In this document: positions 12,501 to 23,690 of the stretch, one piece after another
Layout of the letters: every line of letters starts with the position of its first letter
Position numbering within the stretch: position 1 is the stretch's first letter
Assembly: GCA_036936605.1 (NCBI GenBank)
Contig: JAUPFV010000003.1
Location: 150,320,997-150,384,996, forward strand
Direction: 5' to 3'
DNA: 64,000 bases
From: Limnanthes douglasii subsp. nivea
Lineage: Eukaryota; Streptophyta; Magnoliopsida; Brassicales; Limnanthaceae
Notes under the pieces: model-generated
What the model was told of the DNA's origin: nothing
What the model saw: the letters and a program-made list of their open reading frames with translations, nothing else
Database searches by the model: none
Position numbers and translations under genes: made by a program

Positions 12501-12740
12501 TTGTCACTAAAGACAAACTTCTTAGTTGGGATTATAACATCCCAGCTGATTGTGCTATTTGCAACTCTGATAATAAGACAATTCATCATCTTCTATTTGA
12601 TTGTAGTTTCACTCAGAGTATTTGGACACACGTTAGTTCTAAAATAGGTTTTCCCATTATCGCCTCCTGTTGGCAGTCTTGGGTTTGTGAAGCGTCAAAT
12701 TGGTCTCAATCTCGAAACCATTCCATTTGGTAGTCTTGCT
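9506..12740 (+). pseudogene. broken LINE (non-LTR) ORF2: endonuclease, reverse transcriptase, zf-RVT
   Basis: ORF2 of a plant L1-like LINE, normally an endonuclease plus reverse transcriptase that copies the element into nicked DNA. The start reads MNIASWNVRGLNDPVRQ, the typical APE-type endonuclease opening. It is followed by LGDFNTIRHPNER (about 9857-9900) and SSDHTTVTLNL (10110-10145). The RT part shows [15 protein letters not shown] (10809-10855), [28 protein letters not shown] and RQGDPLSPFLF. The catalytic-site motif is YFADDL at 11503-11520. A C-terminal zf-RVT region carries CAICNSDNKTIHHLLFDC (about 12550-12605). The frame jumps several times (near 9915, 10080, 10600, 10930, 11070) and has in-frame stops, for example at 11223, so it is dead. 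Confidence 0.9.
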
Positions 12741-13199
12741 TCACCGCGGTAATTTAACACGTCTGGAAGGAGAGGAATCAAAGAACCTTTGGCTCCCCTC
12801 CTGCCATTGCCTCTATGGTTTCTCACCGAATTTTTTCCGATCTTCGGTTTATATTCCAGGGCACCAAGACTGGTTGGCCTTTCTAATATTAGTACTTATT
12901 ACTCTATTTTTTGCAGGGCTCCTTTGCAGAGTGCAGTTCGTGACCTGACACTTCATTGATGGATGGAACAATTGCGGATGCTGCTGCCGATGTCTATCTG
13001 TTTGAGTTGCTCACTAGTCTACTTGTCTTGGACGAGTCCTATCTTTCTACTATGAATCGATCATTATTTTATGTTATTTCATATTGTATCACAAAAGACT
13101 TTCCTTAGTCGTTTGTAGATGTATTTCGAGGGGGATGCCCGAGATCCTTGTATGAACCTTATTTCAATTATTTAATGCTATTAAACACACCCAATAAAA

Positions 13200-14240
13200 T
13201 CATACAGGCAAATCTATATTTATAGATCTCACAAAATAAAAAATAATAGAATTATTATTTTTAATTAGTAAAACATTCATAAGATAATTTTGGTAAAACT
13301 AAATAAAAAAATGCCCGAAATTTTTCAGTGAACGAATCAAAAAATTTAAAAATCGTTTTAAAAATACTAAATAAATAAAAAAGTTTTAAAAAAAATTACT
13401 ACTCAATTTAAACAACTAAATCTTTATTTATAGATTTCGAAAAATAATAAATAGTTGATTCTATTTTTTAACTAATAAATATTTTAAAATATAATTTGAA
13501 AAAAAATATAAATATAACCTTGTACGAATAGTCCTTTAAAAAATAAATTGTGCTACATCTTTTGAATACGATTTATTTTTCATTTTTTATGCAAATATGC
13601 GCATATCTTAAAACTCACTAATATATATTTATTTTCAAATAAAATAACACTCATGTCGGTTTTCAAAATGTAATATTTATGAGTTTTTTAAAATATATAT
13701 GATAATATATTGAAGATTATTTAATTAATAAACATAAGGAAAAATGCAAAAGATGAACTTACCGCGATAAAGCAGGCAATAATTTTGAAGAGAGAAAATG
13801 AATTGTACTATAATTTAATGACGGTGTAATATATTTTTATTTATTTAAATGAAATTGATGCGTATGTTTTGGATCATTTCAAGATTTATGTTACCGATAA
13901 AAAGTTTTTATGTATGGTAATTGTGGGATTTTTTTTATAGATAACACTGTTTTTTTTCTTCGTTATTTGAATAAACTATGTATATATAAACCGGCAATGA
14001 ATTAACAAAAATGTTAGTATAAAATGCAGGAGCATAATAAATATTAATTTTTGAATTTATGTTGGTTTTTTATTTTTGATGATATTGTTTTTATTTTAAT
14101 TTTAATTTTAATTTTTGAAAAATTTATGAAAAAGAAATTCTATGAACTAAAATGAAAGGTAGTCCAAGTATTTAAAGGATAAAATGAAGTATTCTGGACA
14201 TCTTTGAGGCGATGGAATTCTAAAAACCAAAGAACCTTGA
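13200..14240. other. AT-rich spacer
   Basis: Very AT-rich DNA with A/T runs and no supported gene, RNA or transposon end. Confidence 0.5.
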
Positions 14241-14251
14241 ATAAATGCGGT

Positions 14252-14548
14252 CTATAATTTCAGACCGCTTGGCTTCAAAGGACGCCTGGGCCTTGACCAG
14301 CCTCTTGGAGGTAGCACTAAGACTTGCGTCAATTCAATACAACAGTTCCAGCCTCTTTTGAAGCATATCCCGTTTGAGCTTTGAAGCATATCCCGTTTGA
14401 GCTCTAAGACTTCACTGGCCCTTCTTAGGTTTAGCAACATCTTCACGGACCGTACGAGTTCGTTTGGTGTACCAATGTTACGTTTCGGTTCCCTTTTTAC
14501 TTGGTCAAGAGCTTTAAACCGTTGTGTGGCCTCCTTTTCGAGTGTCAT
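14252..14548 (-). pseudogene. coiled-coil-like protein fragment broken by a 23-bp tandem duplication
   Basis: The minus strand reads a charged helical stretch (KEATQRFKALDQVK, then SEVLELKRDMLQ). A perfect 23-bp direct repeat (14358-14380 and 14381-14403) then shifts the frame. In the other frame the helical, charged character resumes (KRLELLY, then SKRLVKAQASFEAKRSEI), with one stop. This suggests a once-continuous coiled coil. I do not recognise the family; Gypsy antisense genes elsewhere in this window also encode coiled coils, but I see no specific match. Confidence 0.4.
14358..14403. repeat. perfect 23-bp tandem duplication
   Basis: TTGAAGCATATCCCGTTTGA plus GCT is present twice in direct, adjacent order. 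It disrupts the minus-strand frame described for 14252-14548. Confidence 0.95.
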
Positions 14549-14549
14549 T

Positions 14550-15010
14550 TAGTTGTTTATTTAAATATATATAAATAATCTATAAAATTTATGTATAATA
14601 TTATCATTTATTCAAAAAAGAGACTAGTATCTCATTTAGTTGGTTACGGTGGGATCCTATATAGAAACTTTTTTTATTGGTGAATATATAGAAACTTAAG
14701 GAAACACACAGATTTGGATTGAAATGTAAGAGATATTTTAATATATTTAAATTTTTTAACTATGTATTGTAAAGGTCTAGATTTGCCAAAAAAAAGTATT
14801 GCAATATTTTTATCTATAGTACCATTTAAAACAAAAGAAAAACAAGTTATAATCAAATTACTACCTATATTTTAAAAAAAATCCATTTTAATCAACTATT
14901 TATTATTGAAGACCCAACCATAGCTTAAATACCCTAATCAAATTTGCTTTTACATTTTTCTCTACAATGGTGTTTTGTGACATCATGAAGTCTTTCTAAC
15001 GAGGACAAAA
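14550..15010. other. AT-rich spacer
   Basis: No supported gene. A minus-strand frame at 14674-14856 has no recognisable features. Confidence 0.5.
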
Positions 15011-15011
15011 C

Positions 15012-15249
15012 TAGAGGTGATATTCGGTCGGTTCGGTCATTTTTTTTTAAAATTTTAAACCAAACCGAAATAATTCGGTTTGTATATTATTAAACCGAAA
15101 TAGCAATAAAAAAATCGGTTTTTTTCGGTTTCGGTTTGTTCGGTTTCGGTCGGGTTCGGTCGGTTTTTCGGTTTTAAAGGCGGTTCGATTCGGTGCGGTT
15201 CGGTGCGGTTCGGTGCGGTTTCGGTCGGTTCGGTTTTTGCTCACCCCTA
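15012..15249. mobile_element. hAT-like short non-autonomous element with CGGTT-rich ends
   Basis: The left end reads TAGAGGTGATATTCGG and the right end, reverse complemented, TAGGGGTGAGCAAAAACCG. Terminal sequences of the form TAGGGGTGAGCAAA next to CCGAACCG repeats are typical of plant hAT non-autonomous elements. The inside is low-complexity GGTTCGGT and AACCGAAA. I could not find an 8-bp target duplication, so one end may be displaced. The open frames here are products of the hexamer-like repeat. Confidence 0.6.
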
Positions 15250-15686
15250 CTTGAGTGTACTGTGTTATAAGTTCTATCTCTTGTCTCTATTTTTTTCATT
15301 TTATGACCATATTTTTATTCATTTTTATGACCATATTAATATTTTGTCCGTTACCTGGAGACTATTTTTCTGTACAAAGCATCTTAATGATTTCGTAGAG
15401 TGGCATTATGTATGTCACTCTTTCACCCTTATATGCTGCTTTCTAATTTAGACTATACTTATGAAATTAAATTTCTTAGATGACATGAACGATTTGATAT
15501 GTTTTCAGCATAAACCAGAATTCTCAGGTAAAGCGAAATGACAAGATCCAATGAGTATAGTATCCTAGAATTAATACCATCAAATGAAAATGCGCAGAGT
15601 TATAGAAAGAAAGCCAATTCTTAAATTCAAAACACTTGGAACAAAACACCAATACATCTTAGTCCATGCTTTATTTCTTTTACGTG

Positions 15687-15905
15687 TCAAACAAGATATA
15701 TTATTCTTAATCGCGAAGGAGTAGGAACAGACGACAAAGGTTCAGAAGCATCACTATACCCTCTAAGTATACTCCCTTCCTCAGCTGTAAACCCAAGTGA
15801 AGTCAACATAGCAGGCCAGCAGTTTTTAGTAATAATTTCAATCGCCTGACAACAATTCAAACCAACTCCAAGTAATATATCCAATAACATTGACAAAATC
15901 TATAA
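15687..15905 (-). pseudogene. fragment of an egg-cell-secreted protein 1-like (EC1, prolamin-like) gene
   Basis: EC1 proteins are small secreted cysteine-rich proteins made by plant egg cells that act in gamete fusion. The minus strand reads LNCCQAIEIITKNCWPAM and then LTSLGFTAEEGSILRGY, the diagnostic C-terminal half of the prolamin-like domain. The conserved Cys usually found after GY is Ser here (GYSD). Upstream, the expected FVN-type segment is present only in another frame, so there is a frameshift near 15885. No signal peptide half is present. It is therefore a truncated, mutated copy of about 70 residues, in an interval full of hAT material. Confidence 0.75.
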
Positions 15906-15951
15906 ACAACTAACAAAAAACAATACACACCAAGTAGCTGGTACATCCTAA

Positions 15952-16135
15952 TTGAACTTGAAGAATGAAGACGATCCATTTTTACATGGAATCAAGTACA
16001 CAACAATGCGGCCCACAAAACGGTTTCGAGATATGGAACAACTATCTGGTGGGGAAAAAACTGTCGCAGCACCTGCATTGCTGTTTTCTATTCATAGCTA
16101 TAGGCCTTCACCATTTTTCATACTAGATGAGGATT
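15952..16135 (+). pseudogene. fragment of SMC1 (cohesin ATPase), C-terminal head
   Basis: The plus strand reads [29 protein letters not shown] and SPFFILDE. These are the ABC signature (LSGGEKT) and Walker B (FFILDE) of the SMC1 C-terminal ATPase head, a cohesin subunit. Only about 60 residues are present. After FFILDE the family continues with the D-loop, but here unrelated sequence follows. A stop or deletion lies just upstream of LNLKNEDD. No introns are seen inside. This is a captured or dispersed fragment, not a functional gene. Confidence 0.85.
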
Positions 16136-16659
16136 ACAGGAAAACTGGGAATAAAAAGCAAACCAAGAACTTGAACAATTACAGGAAAACTGAATACCAA
16201 GCAATTTACTGAGGAAAAAGTTGATGAAATTATAAAAGATGGGTCCAAAACTTGACCACCTTTGTTTTACAAGATTGTCATCGTATCGTTACACACACCA
16301 ATAAAAAAGAGAAATAAATCATTCTTCTACTTAACAAAGCTTTTAAGAAAACAAAGAGAGAAAAACAACTGAAGAAATCATTCTTCAATCAAATAAGCTG
16401 CATCAACTAACACGTATTTCTTCTTCCCATTCTGTAAAAAAAACAATCAAACAACAACAAAGCTAGTAAATGAAACAAAGCAGTAGATAATAAGCTACTA
16501 AACTCTTAGTTGTTTGTTGACAGTACACATACCTTCATCTCTAGTGACATTCATATTGGATGACGTTCCTTCACTCGTATCTTTAGTAAATTCTATAAAA
16601 TAAAAACAAAAATTATGTTAGTTTTTAAAGCTTAAACATACATATATATATATATATAT
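16136..16659. other. unassigned spacer inside the hAT cluster
   Basis: No gene recognised. The stretch is A-rich with short exon-like pieces but no clear protein similarity. Confidence 0.4.
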
Positions 16660-17035
16660 ATATAAAATAATAAATACATATATCTGTCTCCATTTTTTCA
16701 AATTCTTCAACGTAATCCATTGCGTCTCGGAGATTTATTGGAGTTGACGAAGACCGCAGCCAGTTTTGCGAACAAATAAGGGCTTCTATCATCTTTGGTT
16801 GTAATGCGCTACGAAATGGATCAAGAACACGACCGGCAGTGCTAAATACGGATTCAGAAGCTACCGTCGATACCAGAACTGCAAGAACATGTCGCGCAAT
16901 TACGGAAAATACTCGAAATCTTGGAGAATTGATATTCCACCATGCCAATATATCAAACTCTTCTACATCTTCGCAACTCTCCGATAAATACTTTTCTACT
17001 TCCGATTGATTTTGAAAATAATCAACTTCTTTCAA
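16660..17035 (-). pseudogene. hAT transposase C-terminal dimerisation domain remnant
   Basis: The minus strand reads FDILAWWNINSPRFRVFSVI, then VSTVASESVFSTAGRVLDP and PKMIEALICSQNWLR. This is the characteristic C-terminal dimerisation region of hAT-family transposases (RICESLEEPER/DAYSLEEPER type). The N-terminal BED finger and catalytic part are missing. A (TA)n run at 16642-16664 extends the reading frame artificially. It probably belongs to the same hAT-derived cluster as the short element at 15012-15249 and the captured gene scraps between them. Confidence 0.85.
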
Positions 17036-17433
17036 ATGTCACAAAACCTAAATACATAACAATCAAGTGGATAAACTTGATATAATTTGCAAAAAGTTAG
17101 AGAAATTTCTTTCTAGAAAGAAAAAGCTCTGGCCGCTTTTTGCTCCACCTTCCCTCATTTTATTTTCTTTGATTTATTTTCATTTTGATTATGTTCACAA
17201 TTACCATTATTTCCTGTTCGTAATTCATTTCCACAAGATTATAGCAAGAAAACACAGTCTACATCACAAGAAAATACACTCTACATCACTGTAGTAAAAA
17301 CTTCTTTTTTTGATGATTCACACTTTGGCCAAGTGTTTGGCACGGTCGTCAATTAATCATTGTTTATTCTTTTGGAAGATTATCGATTTCTACTCACTCC
17401 CGCAGAATAATTATTATATTATTTTCCATTTAA
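17036..17433. other. AT-rich spacer
   Basis: I see no gene here. The 75-codon plus-strand frame at 17067 has no recognisable features. Confidence 0.45.
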
Positions 17434-19775
17434 TTGGAAGATTCAACCCAAGATAATACTCAGGAGGTCCTAATCTTTAAGAAAACGGAAAACATTCGTC
17501 ATGATGCAAAAAATTTCGATAACAGTGTGCTTAGGTCCTTAATTTCTTTAATGGAGGCTAAAAAGGTTAATACTCAAGGACTTCCAGCGGATGAGAAGAA
17601 GAAAATCGGAAATAAGCGAAAACAAAATGCTACAAAAGCTTCCGGTAAGAGTGTGGTTTGTGCTCTTGATTTTCCTGTTATAGTTCCGTTCGATCTATTG
17701 GTGACTCGAGAAATGCTGTTGAAAGATGATATTTGCGATGATGAACGAGAACCGAGTGATGAACAACCAGAATTGAATGCCGAACATGACTACTCAGCTG
17801 GCCGTGAAGCTGGAAAACTGCTTCTAACAGTTTCGGATAGGCAACTTGATAACTCGATTGGATTTGCCTTTTCTTCTCAGGTGACGACTACTAGCAATGG
17901 TTCTTTGCTCAAGAAATAAACTGGAAAAATCCGTCCGAAACCGGGACAGAGAAAGAAACCAAAGGAAAAAAAGCCTTCTCCGGCGACCCATTCTATGTTT
18001 TCGGAGCAACAACTAATTTTCGGAACAATTCCGGCGAGCTTAACACCTCCGACTGTGGCTCCAGCAACAAACTTATCTTTCACCGGCGATCGGAATTTTT
18101 CCGCCGACCAAAAATCACCACCTCAACTAAGAAATGAGTCAAATTGTACACTAAATTCTCGGAAGGAAAATATATTAAAGATGTGAATTTAAATTTGAAT
18201 TCAACTGAGTCTTCTAATTAAGCGTGCTATTAAAGATGTGAATTCAAATTTTGAATTCAGATAAGTCTTCGCATTTAATTGTACTTAAAAAAAGGTTCCC
18301 TGCATTTGAATTTGAAAGGGCAAGAAACGTTATTGCTGAAGAAAATTCAAACTTGAATAACAAAGAATAGAAAAGAATTTAATTGAGAATTTACTGCTGC
18401 TCTTAACAATTCAAATTTGTAAAATTTGAATAGATTTTTTTTAATGAGGAGTTTATTGCTGCTCGGTAATTCAAATTTGTTTGGAAGAGATATTAAGTCT
18501 CTGAATTTGAATTCAAATGAACATAGAGAATCTACTGCAATTGGAAGAAAATGAAATTAATTTCCATAAAGAAAATCGATCGCTTAAGAAAAGCATGCAT
18601 GGAAAAGGTAGCCGAACAATACCATTTAATTCAATTAACACCAATAATCTGCAAGGAATGTCATGGTAAAAAGGACATATTTAATTTTTCAACCATGGAA
18701 TAAATGCTTTTAAGGGCAGTGACGTGCATAAAAGGTTTAATGAAAACAGAAGCTCACAATCAAATATTGGAACAGAGGATAATGACAATACGTCCCCATT
18801 AAACGATCAAGATTTTTTCGCATCGCGCACAACAAATATTCCACCTAAAACATTCTCCAACCTATTCCAAGGCTCCCGTTTAGAAAGGTTTGAAGCTTCA
18901 GTTTATCTCTCCCCCTTCAGATAACAGTGATATTATCCTTGATTCGGTAGATGAAGTTCCATTCGTCGAGACTTGGAGTACTTGTTTTATCGAATGTTTC
19001 ACCGGTAGGTTTCCGGGTAAGATTGCACTGGATAATATTATGAAACGATGGGGAGTTTGCTGCAAAATTCTACCTTATTGAAAATAATGGACGGTTTTCA
19101 AATTCCATACCGAAGAAGACCTGCTTCGTGTAGAAATGGACCTTATATCACATATGGTAAGACTTTAATGCTTAAGAAAATCGATAAAGATGTAATGTTA
19201 ACATGTGATCTATTCACAAAAATACCAACATAGGTGATCCTCAATGATGTCCCTCTCAGTATTTGGAGTGAAACTGGTCTACTAAGATTTCATCAAAAAT
19301 TGGTACGCCACTTTTTATAGATAAATTTACGTGCGAAAAAACTCGAATGAAGTACACTTTCTGGTGGAAATTGATGTTAGCAAAAAACCAATCACAAGTT
19401 TTGGTGTGAAGCTCCCTTGTGGAAGGTGGTATACTCAATCTGTAGTATATGGAAATTATCCTCTCTTTTGTTATGTGTGCAAGATATTCAGACACAATCA
19501 CTCTTTTTTTCCAACTACAAAACAGGGCAAAGCTAGTATCAGCGAGAAGCAGAAAGAAGAAACCTCAGGACAACCATCCCGAGGAGCACAAGACCAGCAA
19601 AAGAACGCAAGTGACTTACCACCCAAAAAACAGAGGTAACCCTATCACTTCTACTCTACCTCCACAAGTTACCATTAATCCCAACAGACGCCCCAAACCA
19701 TCTGAAATTTCCACACCCATTATTGACGAAAAGATGAACCACATCAATGGAGAAAACGTTTGTTCAAGTGATACC
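17434..19775 (+). pseudogene. LINE ORF1 (DUF4283 and CCHC_4-type) remnant, cut by a Gypsy insertion
   Basis: ORF1 of plant LINEs encodes a nucleic-acid-binding protein. The lower half (18890-19560) shows, across several frames, FVETWSTCFIECFTGRFPG, then VILNDVPLSIWSETGL, then KKPITSFGVKLPCGRWYTQ and FCYVCKIFRHNHSFFP. This is the DUF4283-like region followed by a degenerate zinc knuckle with only part of its Cys/His set. The upper part (17434-18186, open from a TTG with no good ATG) is charged and fits the variable N-terminus. There are several frameshifts and stops (for example 17917, 19079, 19231). The frame ends where the Gypsy LTR begins at 19776, so the element was disrupted by that insertion. 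Confidence 0.75.
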
Positions 19776-20133
19776 TGATGAGGTTTGATTTTGCTAAAGT
19801 AAATTGCTATGGAAAAATTCTTAGAGAGAGAAAATACTTAAGAGTTTTTAGAGAGAGAAAACACAAGTATCAATTAGTTTCAAGTGAAAGTGTTCAACCC
19901 CTTTATTAGAGTAGTCTGGTCCTTTATATATAGGAGCCAAGACTTAGTCTTAAACTGAATGTGTTACGAAAATGGACTAATTGCTACTTAGTCCTTACGA
20001 ATTATACAAAGTTACAATTGTCTTCTAAACTTACGCAATTTATAAATTAGGGACAAAAATTATATCAATTACAATTAAGCCCCTGAATTTACATTGTTTA
20101 CAAATTAATTCTTAAAAACCTATTTCCATATCA
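19776..20133 (-). repeat. 3' LTR of Gypsy copy A
   Basis: On the minus strand this begins TGATATGGAAATAGG and ends ACCTCATCA, giving TG...CA termini, 358 bp. It is preceded (minus strand) by a polypurine tract and matches the partial 5' LTR at 30065-30248 over about 184 bp with scattered differences. The 5 bases next to it, ATACC at 19771-19775, should be one copy of the target duplication, but the partner is lost with the truncated 5' LTR. Confidence 0.85.
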
Positions 20134-20150
20134 GAAGCCCCCTAGTTCTC
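20134..20150 (-). other. polypurine tract of Gypsy copy A
   Basis: On the minus strand GAACTAGGGGGCTTC lies directly before the 3' LTR start. This is the expected primer site for plus-strand DNA synthesis. Confidence 0.75.
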
Positions 20151-20606
20151 ATATCAGTAAATGAATGAGAACTAAAAAGTCTTCGAAACCGTTTATCTTC
20201 GAATTGTCAACCTGCCATTCGAAGCCATTGTCTTCGAATGATCAACCTGTTATGATTAAAAATAACTATTCGAAGCTGTTAACTCATAAAATTATTCGAA
20301 GTATATATACAAGCTATAAATTCTTAAAAACCTATTCGAACGAATCTCAAAAACATATTCGAATCAATCGAAAAATAACCTCGAATAATAACCAAAAGAA
20401 TCGATGTAATGACTTCGAATAAAAATTGCCTCGATGTAATATGTAAATAATCCTCCCTCGAATATAACAGTTACATGCGTGTAACGATTATATTCATCAG
20501 TGACGTAAACCTGACAAGTGTTGAACAAGCAACCCACCCAACGATTTATATTCCAACCTATCACCAAATAGGTCTGTTCATCTTCACACGTCTTCACCTA
20601 TTTCAG

Positions 20607-20614
20607 TATAAATA
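20607..20614 (+). promoter_or_regulatory. TATA-like box for the antisense gene of copy A
   Basis: TATAAATA on the plus strand, about 170 bases upstream of the first good ATG (20781) of the antisense gene. The same box is conserved at the matching place in copy B (34662-34669, minus strand), and a similar one is found in fragment C. Confidence 0.6.
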
Positions 20615-20780
20615 CCACTTATCTCTCATTTCAACTCTCTTTACACAAAAACACTTTAGAGAGAAGTCAGAGCTTTTTTGGCTACCTTCAACTGCTCCTT
20701 CCCTATTCCCAGAATTCTCACTAGAAAACCCGAATCTTCCGATCAATCTTCATCTTCTTCGATCAACTCATTCTTGGTTT

Positions 20781-23690
20781 ATGAGAAAGAAACCAGTAAC
20801 CAAAAAGTCAAAGACCATTTTTCCCAAAACACCAGAATCCTCTGATACTGACGGCAACCTGGTGTTCGGATCTTACGACTATTTTTGTATAACGCAAATA
20901 GCCGAAGAATATCGAATAACGTGGTTAATTAGAAGTGGCCCAATTGGAACTACAACTAAGACATTTTACTACGGTAATTTCAATCCTATCAAAGTTCCAA
21001 ATATTTCTCCTTCTTCCAAAATCGAAGAACAAACGTCATCTAGAATCTCAGGCCCTAAAACTCCTCGAACTTCCTCAACTCAAAGCAAAGTTTCTCCTCT
21101 GAAACTGAAAGCGAATAACCCTTTCTCAGAAAAATCTTCTTCAACCAAACCAAAAAAGACCTCCATCACCATGGGAGATGAATCAACAATCATTCGAATT
21201 TCTTCTCCTTTGAAAAACACTACTAACGATCATCCTCAGAGAGAAGTGATGGAAGAGACAATTCGAACTGTTAACCCTCTTAGAGAAGTAAACATTTCAA
21301 CTTCACAAGACCCTCGAGAAGGAACTTACAAAACCAATGAAGTCGACTCGAAAGCTACAAAATCTGATGCTGAGGTCGAATCTCAAGAAGAAGCTGACAT
21401 CTGTTCCATTTCCGAGGAGGAAAGAGAAAAAAATTGGGAGGAATTTAAGAAACCACGAGAGCAAATATATTATCGCTTTGAAGAAGGTTCGATATATATA
21501 TATATTACAGAGAAAACCAATCCTCTTGCCTTAAGAAGCAATGGGAAATGGGAGAAAATATCACCCTTCGACTGCCAAAGGAAGGAGAAACTCCCCTCGA
21601 CTGCAAGGATGATGAGCTAGTGGTATACCCAGAAATCATCAACTAAGGTCTTCGATTTCCACTAGATCCGATGATTGTAGAGTACTTCGAAGTCTTTAGC
21701 TTGTGCCCTACCTAGGTGACTCCAAATCAATGGTTTACCCTCACGTCAGTGATCATGGCATCTCGCCTATCCAAAATACCGATCAGCATAAAGGAATTTA
21801 ATTTCACTAACTAAGCTTTCAAAAGGTCTGAAGCTTCCATTCTATTATCTCACATTGATGGATGACCTTAAAATAATTGATGATCTTCTGGAGGCTGATA
21901 AATTCTGGAAACAAAGGTTTGTTTTCATCTCCGGGGCTTGGGAGAATGGCAAGCCGATTTCTGAAGACAATCCTTCGAAGTTAACTATGGTCTGGAGAAG
22001 CAATCGTAAGTTCTCAAAAAATTTCCTTTCTACCTTTTTTAATACATATTTTATTTTCTTACTTAATATTTTATTTTGTTTGTTTATATTAGAAAATTCG
22101 AAGCGCTACTCCACTCGTCGAGAAGCTGCTAAGGTGATATTCTAAAAATTGACGGCCTGGGCTGAAAAAGAATGGAATAACGCCTTCCATACCGTCTTTC
22201 AGCCCATTAACTTCCTCCAATGCCACATGTTTCCGATCACAAAAGGTGGGCTGCCTCCCTAAAGATTTATCTTATGACCTAGATCCGAAGCTCGTATGCC
22301 AACGAATTCCTCAAGCCGACTGTAAAGTTTTTCTCCCAATTTGTAACAGATCAGACAACCATCTGCCCAAAAAGAAAAAGGAAAAAATCACCAAAGAAAA
22401 GAAAAGCAAAAAGGCAGTTAGCACATCTAGTGCTAACCCTTCCACACCCTTAAAACCGAAGCGTCGAAAATGAAAAGTTTCAGAATAACCTCTTTCACCC
22501 ATCGAAGAGGGAGAAAATCAAGAAAACTCATCAAAGAAGAAGAAAATATCTTCCGATTCTCCCAGAAAGAAGAAAAAACAAAGAAGAATCACTTCGTACA
22601 AATTGATTGACGAGCATGAAGACGATGCTGCTGAAAACCAACAACAACAACACCCCTCAAATCCTCCAACCGAAGATCATTCCACGCAAGACAATCATGT
22701 GATTGTCATCGATGAATTTTCTCCTACCGTTTATCATCGTCCTACAAGTTTCAAACCAGATATGTTCATCAATTTTAAAAACACAGAGGCACTTGCTGGC
22801 GAAGAGGATCCTACTCTTCAAGTCATTCAAAATCACATGCTTGATTTTGCGAGGCCTACTACAGATAAAATTCTTCCAGAATCGACTCGTTTCTTCGAAC
22901 CTATCATATCTCTGGATATAATTGACAAGCCTAGTATCTCGGAATATCGCAGCCCTCCTCCAAATCCGGCAATTACTATTGCTCTTCAACTATTTTCCGA
23001 TCTTGATGCTGCTGCAAAAACTCTTGTCTCTCAAATCGAAGCCTCTCAAGAGCATCTCAAACAGTTAGCCAAAGATATGGTTTACTACAAAGAATCTTAT
23101 AAAGCTGAAAAGAAATTTAGAGAGATTCTGCATAACAATATAGCCAAACAATTTTAGGGTTATGAGGTAGCTAGATCCGAGCTGATAAAAGGTGCTCTCT
23201 GTATAAAGGATCATCTTTGAATCAAGCATATGGTTGACACAGAGCTGCTGACAAATTTACATGAAGAAAAAATAAAGAAACTCAAAGCCGATCATGTCGC
23301 CGTATTGAATCTTGAAAAATCTAACTCTTCTACACTTCAAAATTCTCTAACTCTTTGTAAAACAAAAAATAAAGAGTTGTCCGCTGAGATAGAGAAATTG
23401 AAGAAGAATTTCGAAGCAGAAAAAGCTGGTGCTGTAATTACTGCCAAAGCTGAGCTATCAAAGAATATGCAAACAGCTATTCAGGTCGGAAAAGAAGATG
23501 CAACCATCCTTCTTCTTCGAAAACTCCATGCTGCCTATCCAAAAATAAACCTCACAAATTTTTGGAACGACATTCTTGAAGAAAAACGTCCAAGTGAGGC
23601 ATTCGACCCTGTTCCCAGCTCATCATCTTCAAAGGACGAATCATGCGAAGAAGAAGAATCTTCTGACTAGCTACTCTTTTAATTTAGTTT
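20781..23690 (+). pseudogene. antisense gene of Gypsy copy A (putative gypsy-type domain plus coiled coil)
   Basis: This gene runs opposite to gag-pol. It starts MRKKPVTKKSK at 20781. A Ser/Lys/Pro-rich N-terminal part follows. The middle region corresponds to a conserved domain seen in copies B and C (LMDDLKIIDDLLEADKFWK, FVFISGAWENGK), like the plant 'putative gypsy type transposon' domain. An intron at 22006-22092 follows, then a basic stretch, then a long coiled coil (about 22980-23600) and an acidic tail EEEESSD with stop near 23670. The function of such proteins is not established. Copy A is broken: a frameshift near 21580 and stops near 21645, 21715, 22143 and 23157. TATA box and intron show it was built as a transcribed, spliced gene. 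Confidence 0.75.
22006..22092 (+). other. intron in the antisense gene of copy A
   Basis: Donor AGCAATC|GTAAGTTC and acceptor TTATATTAG|AAAATTCG. Removing it joins WRSN in frame to QNSKRYSTRR. Copies B (33232-33313) and C (36668-36746) have an intron at the same codon region. Confidence 0.8.

Larger units (their letters stand above)
9230..13200 (+). mobile_element. LINE-type retrotransposon, degraded
   Basis: This interval holds the ORF2 remnant, a possible ORF1 tail, and a 3' region ending in the GATGCCCGAGATCCTTGTAT block near 13140, which resembles 3' ends of plant L1 elements. No clear poly(A) tail or target duplication can be seen. The left limit is uncertain; the element may start as far up as 8170. 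Confidence 0.7.

Noticed and set aside
15100..15240. CGGTT-rich run as an interstitial telomere
   Set aside because: The unit is not TTTAGGG; it fits hAT-type terminal repeats better.
15047..15244. Asn-Arg-Thr-rich 65-codon frame
   Set aside because: Translation of the GGTTCGGT low-complexity end of a hAT-like element, not a protein.
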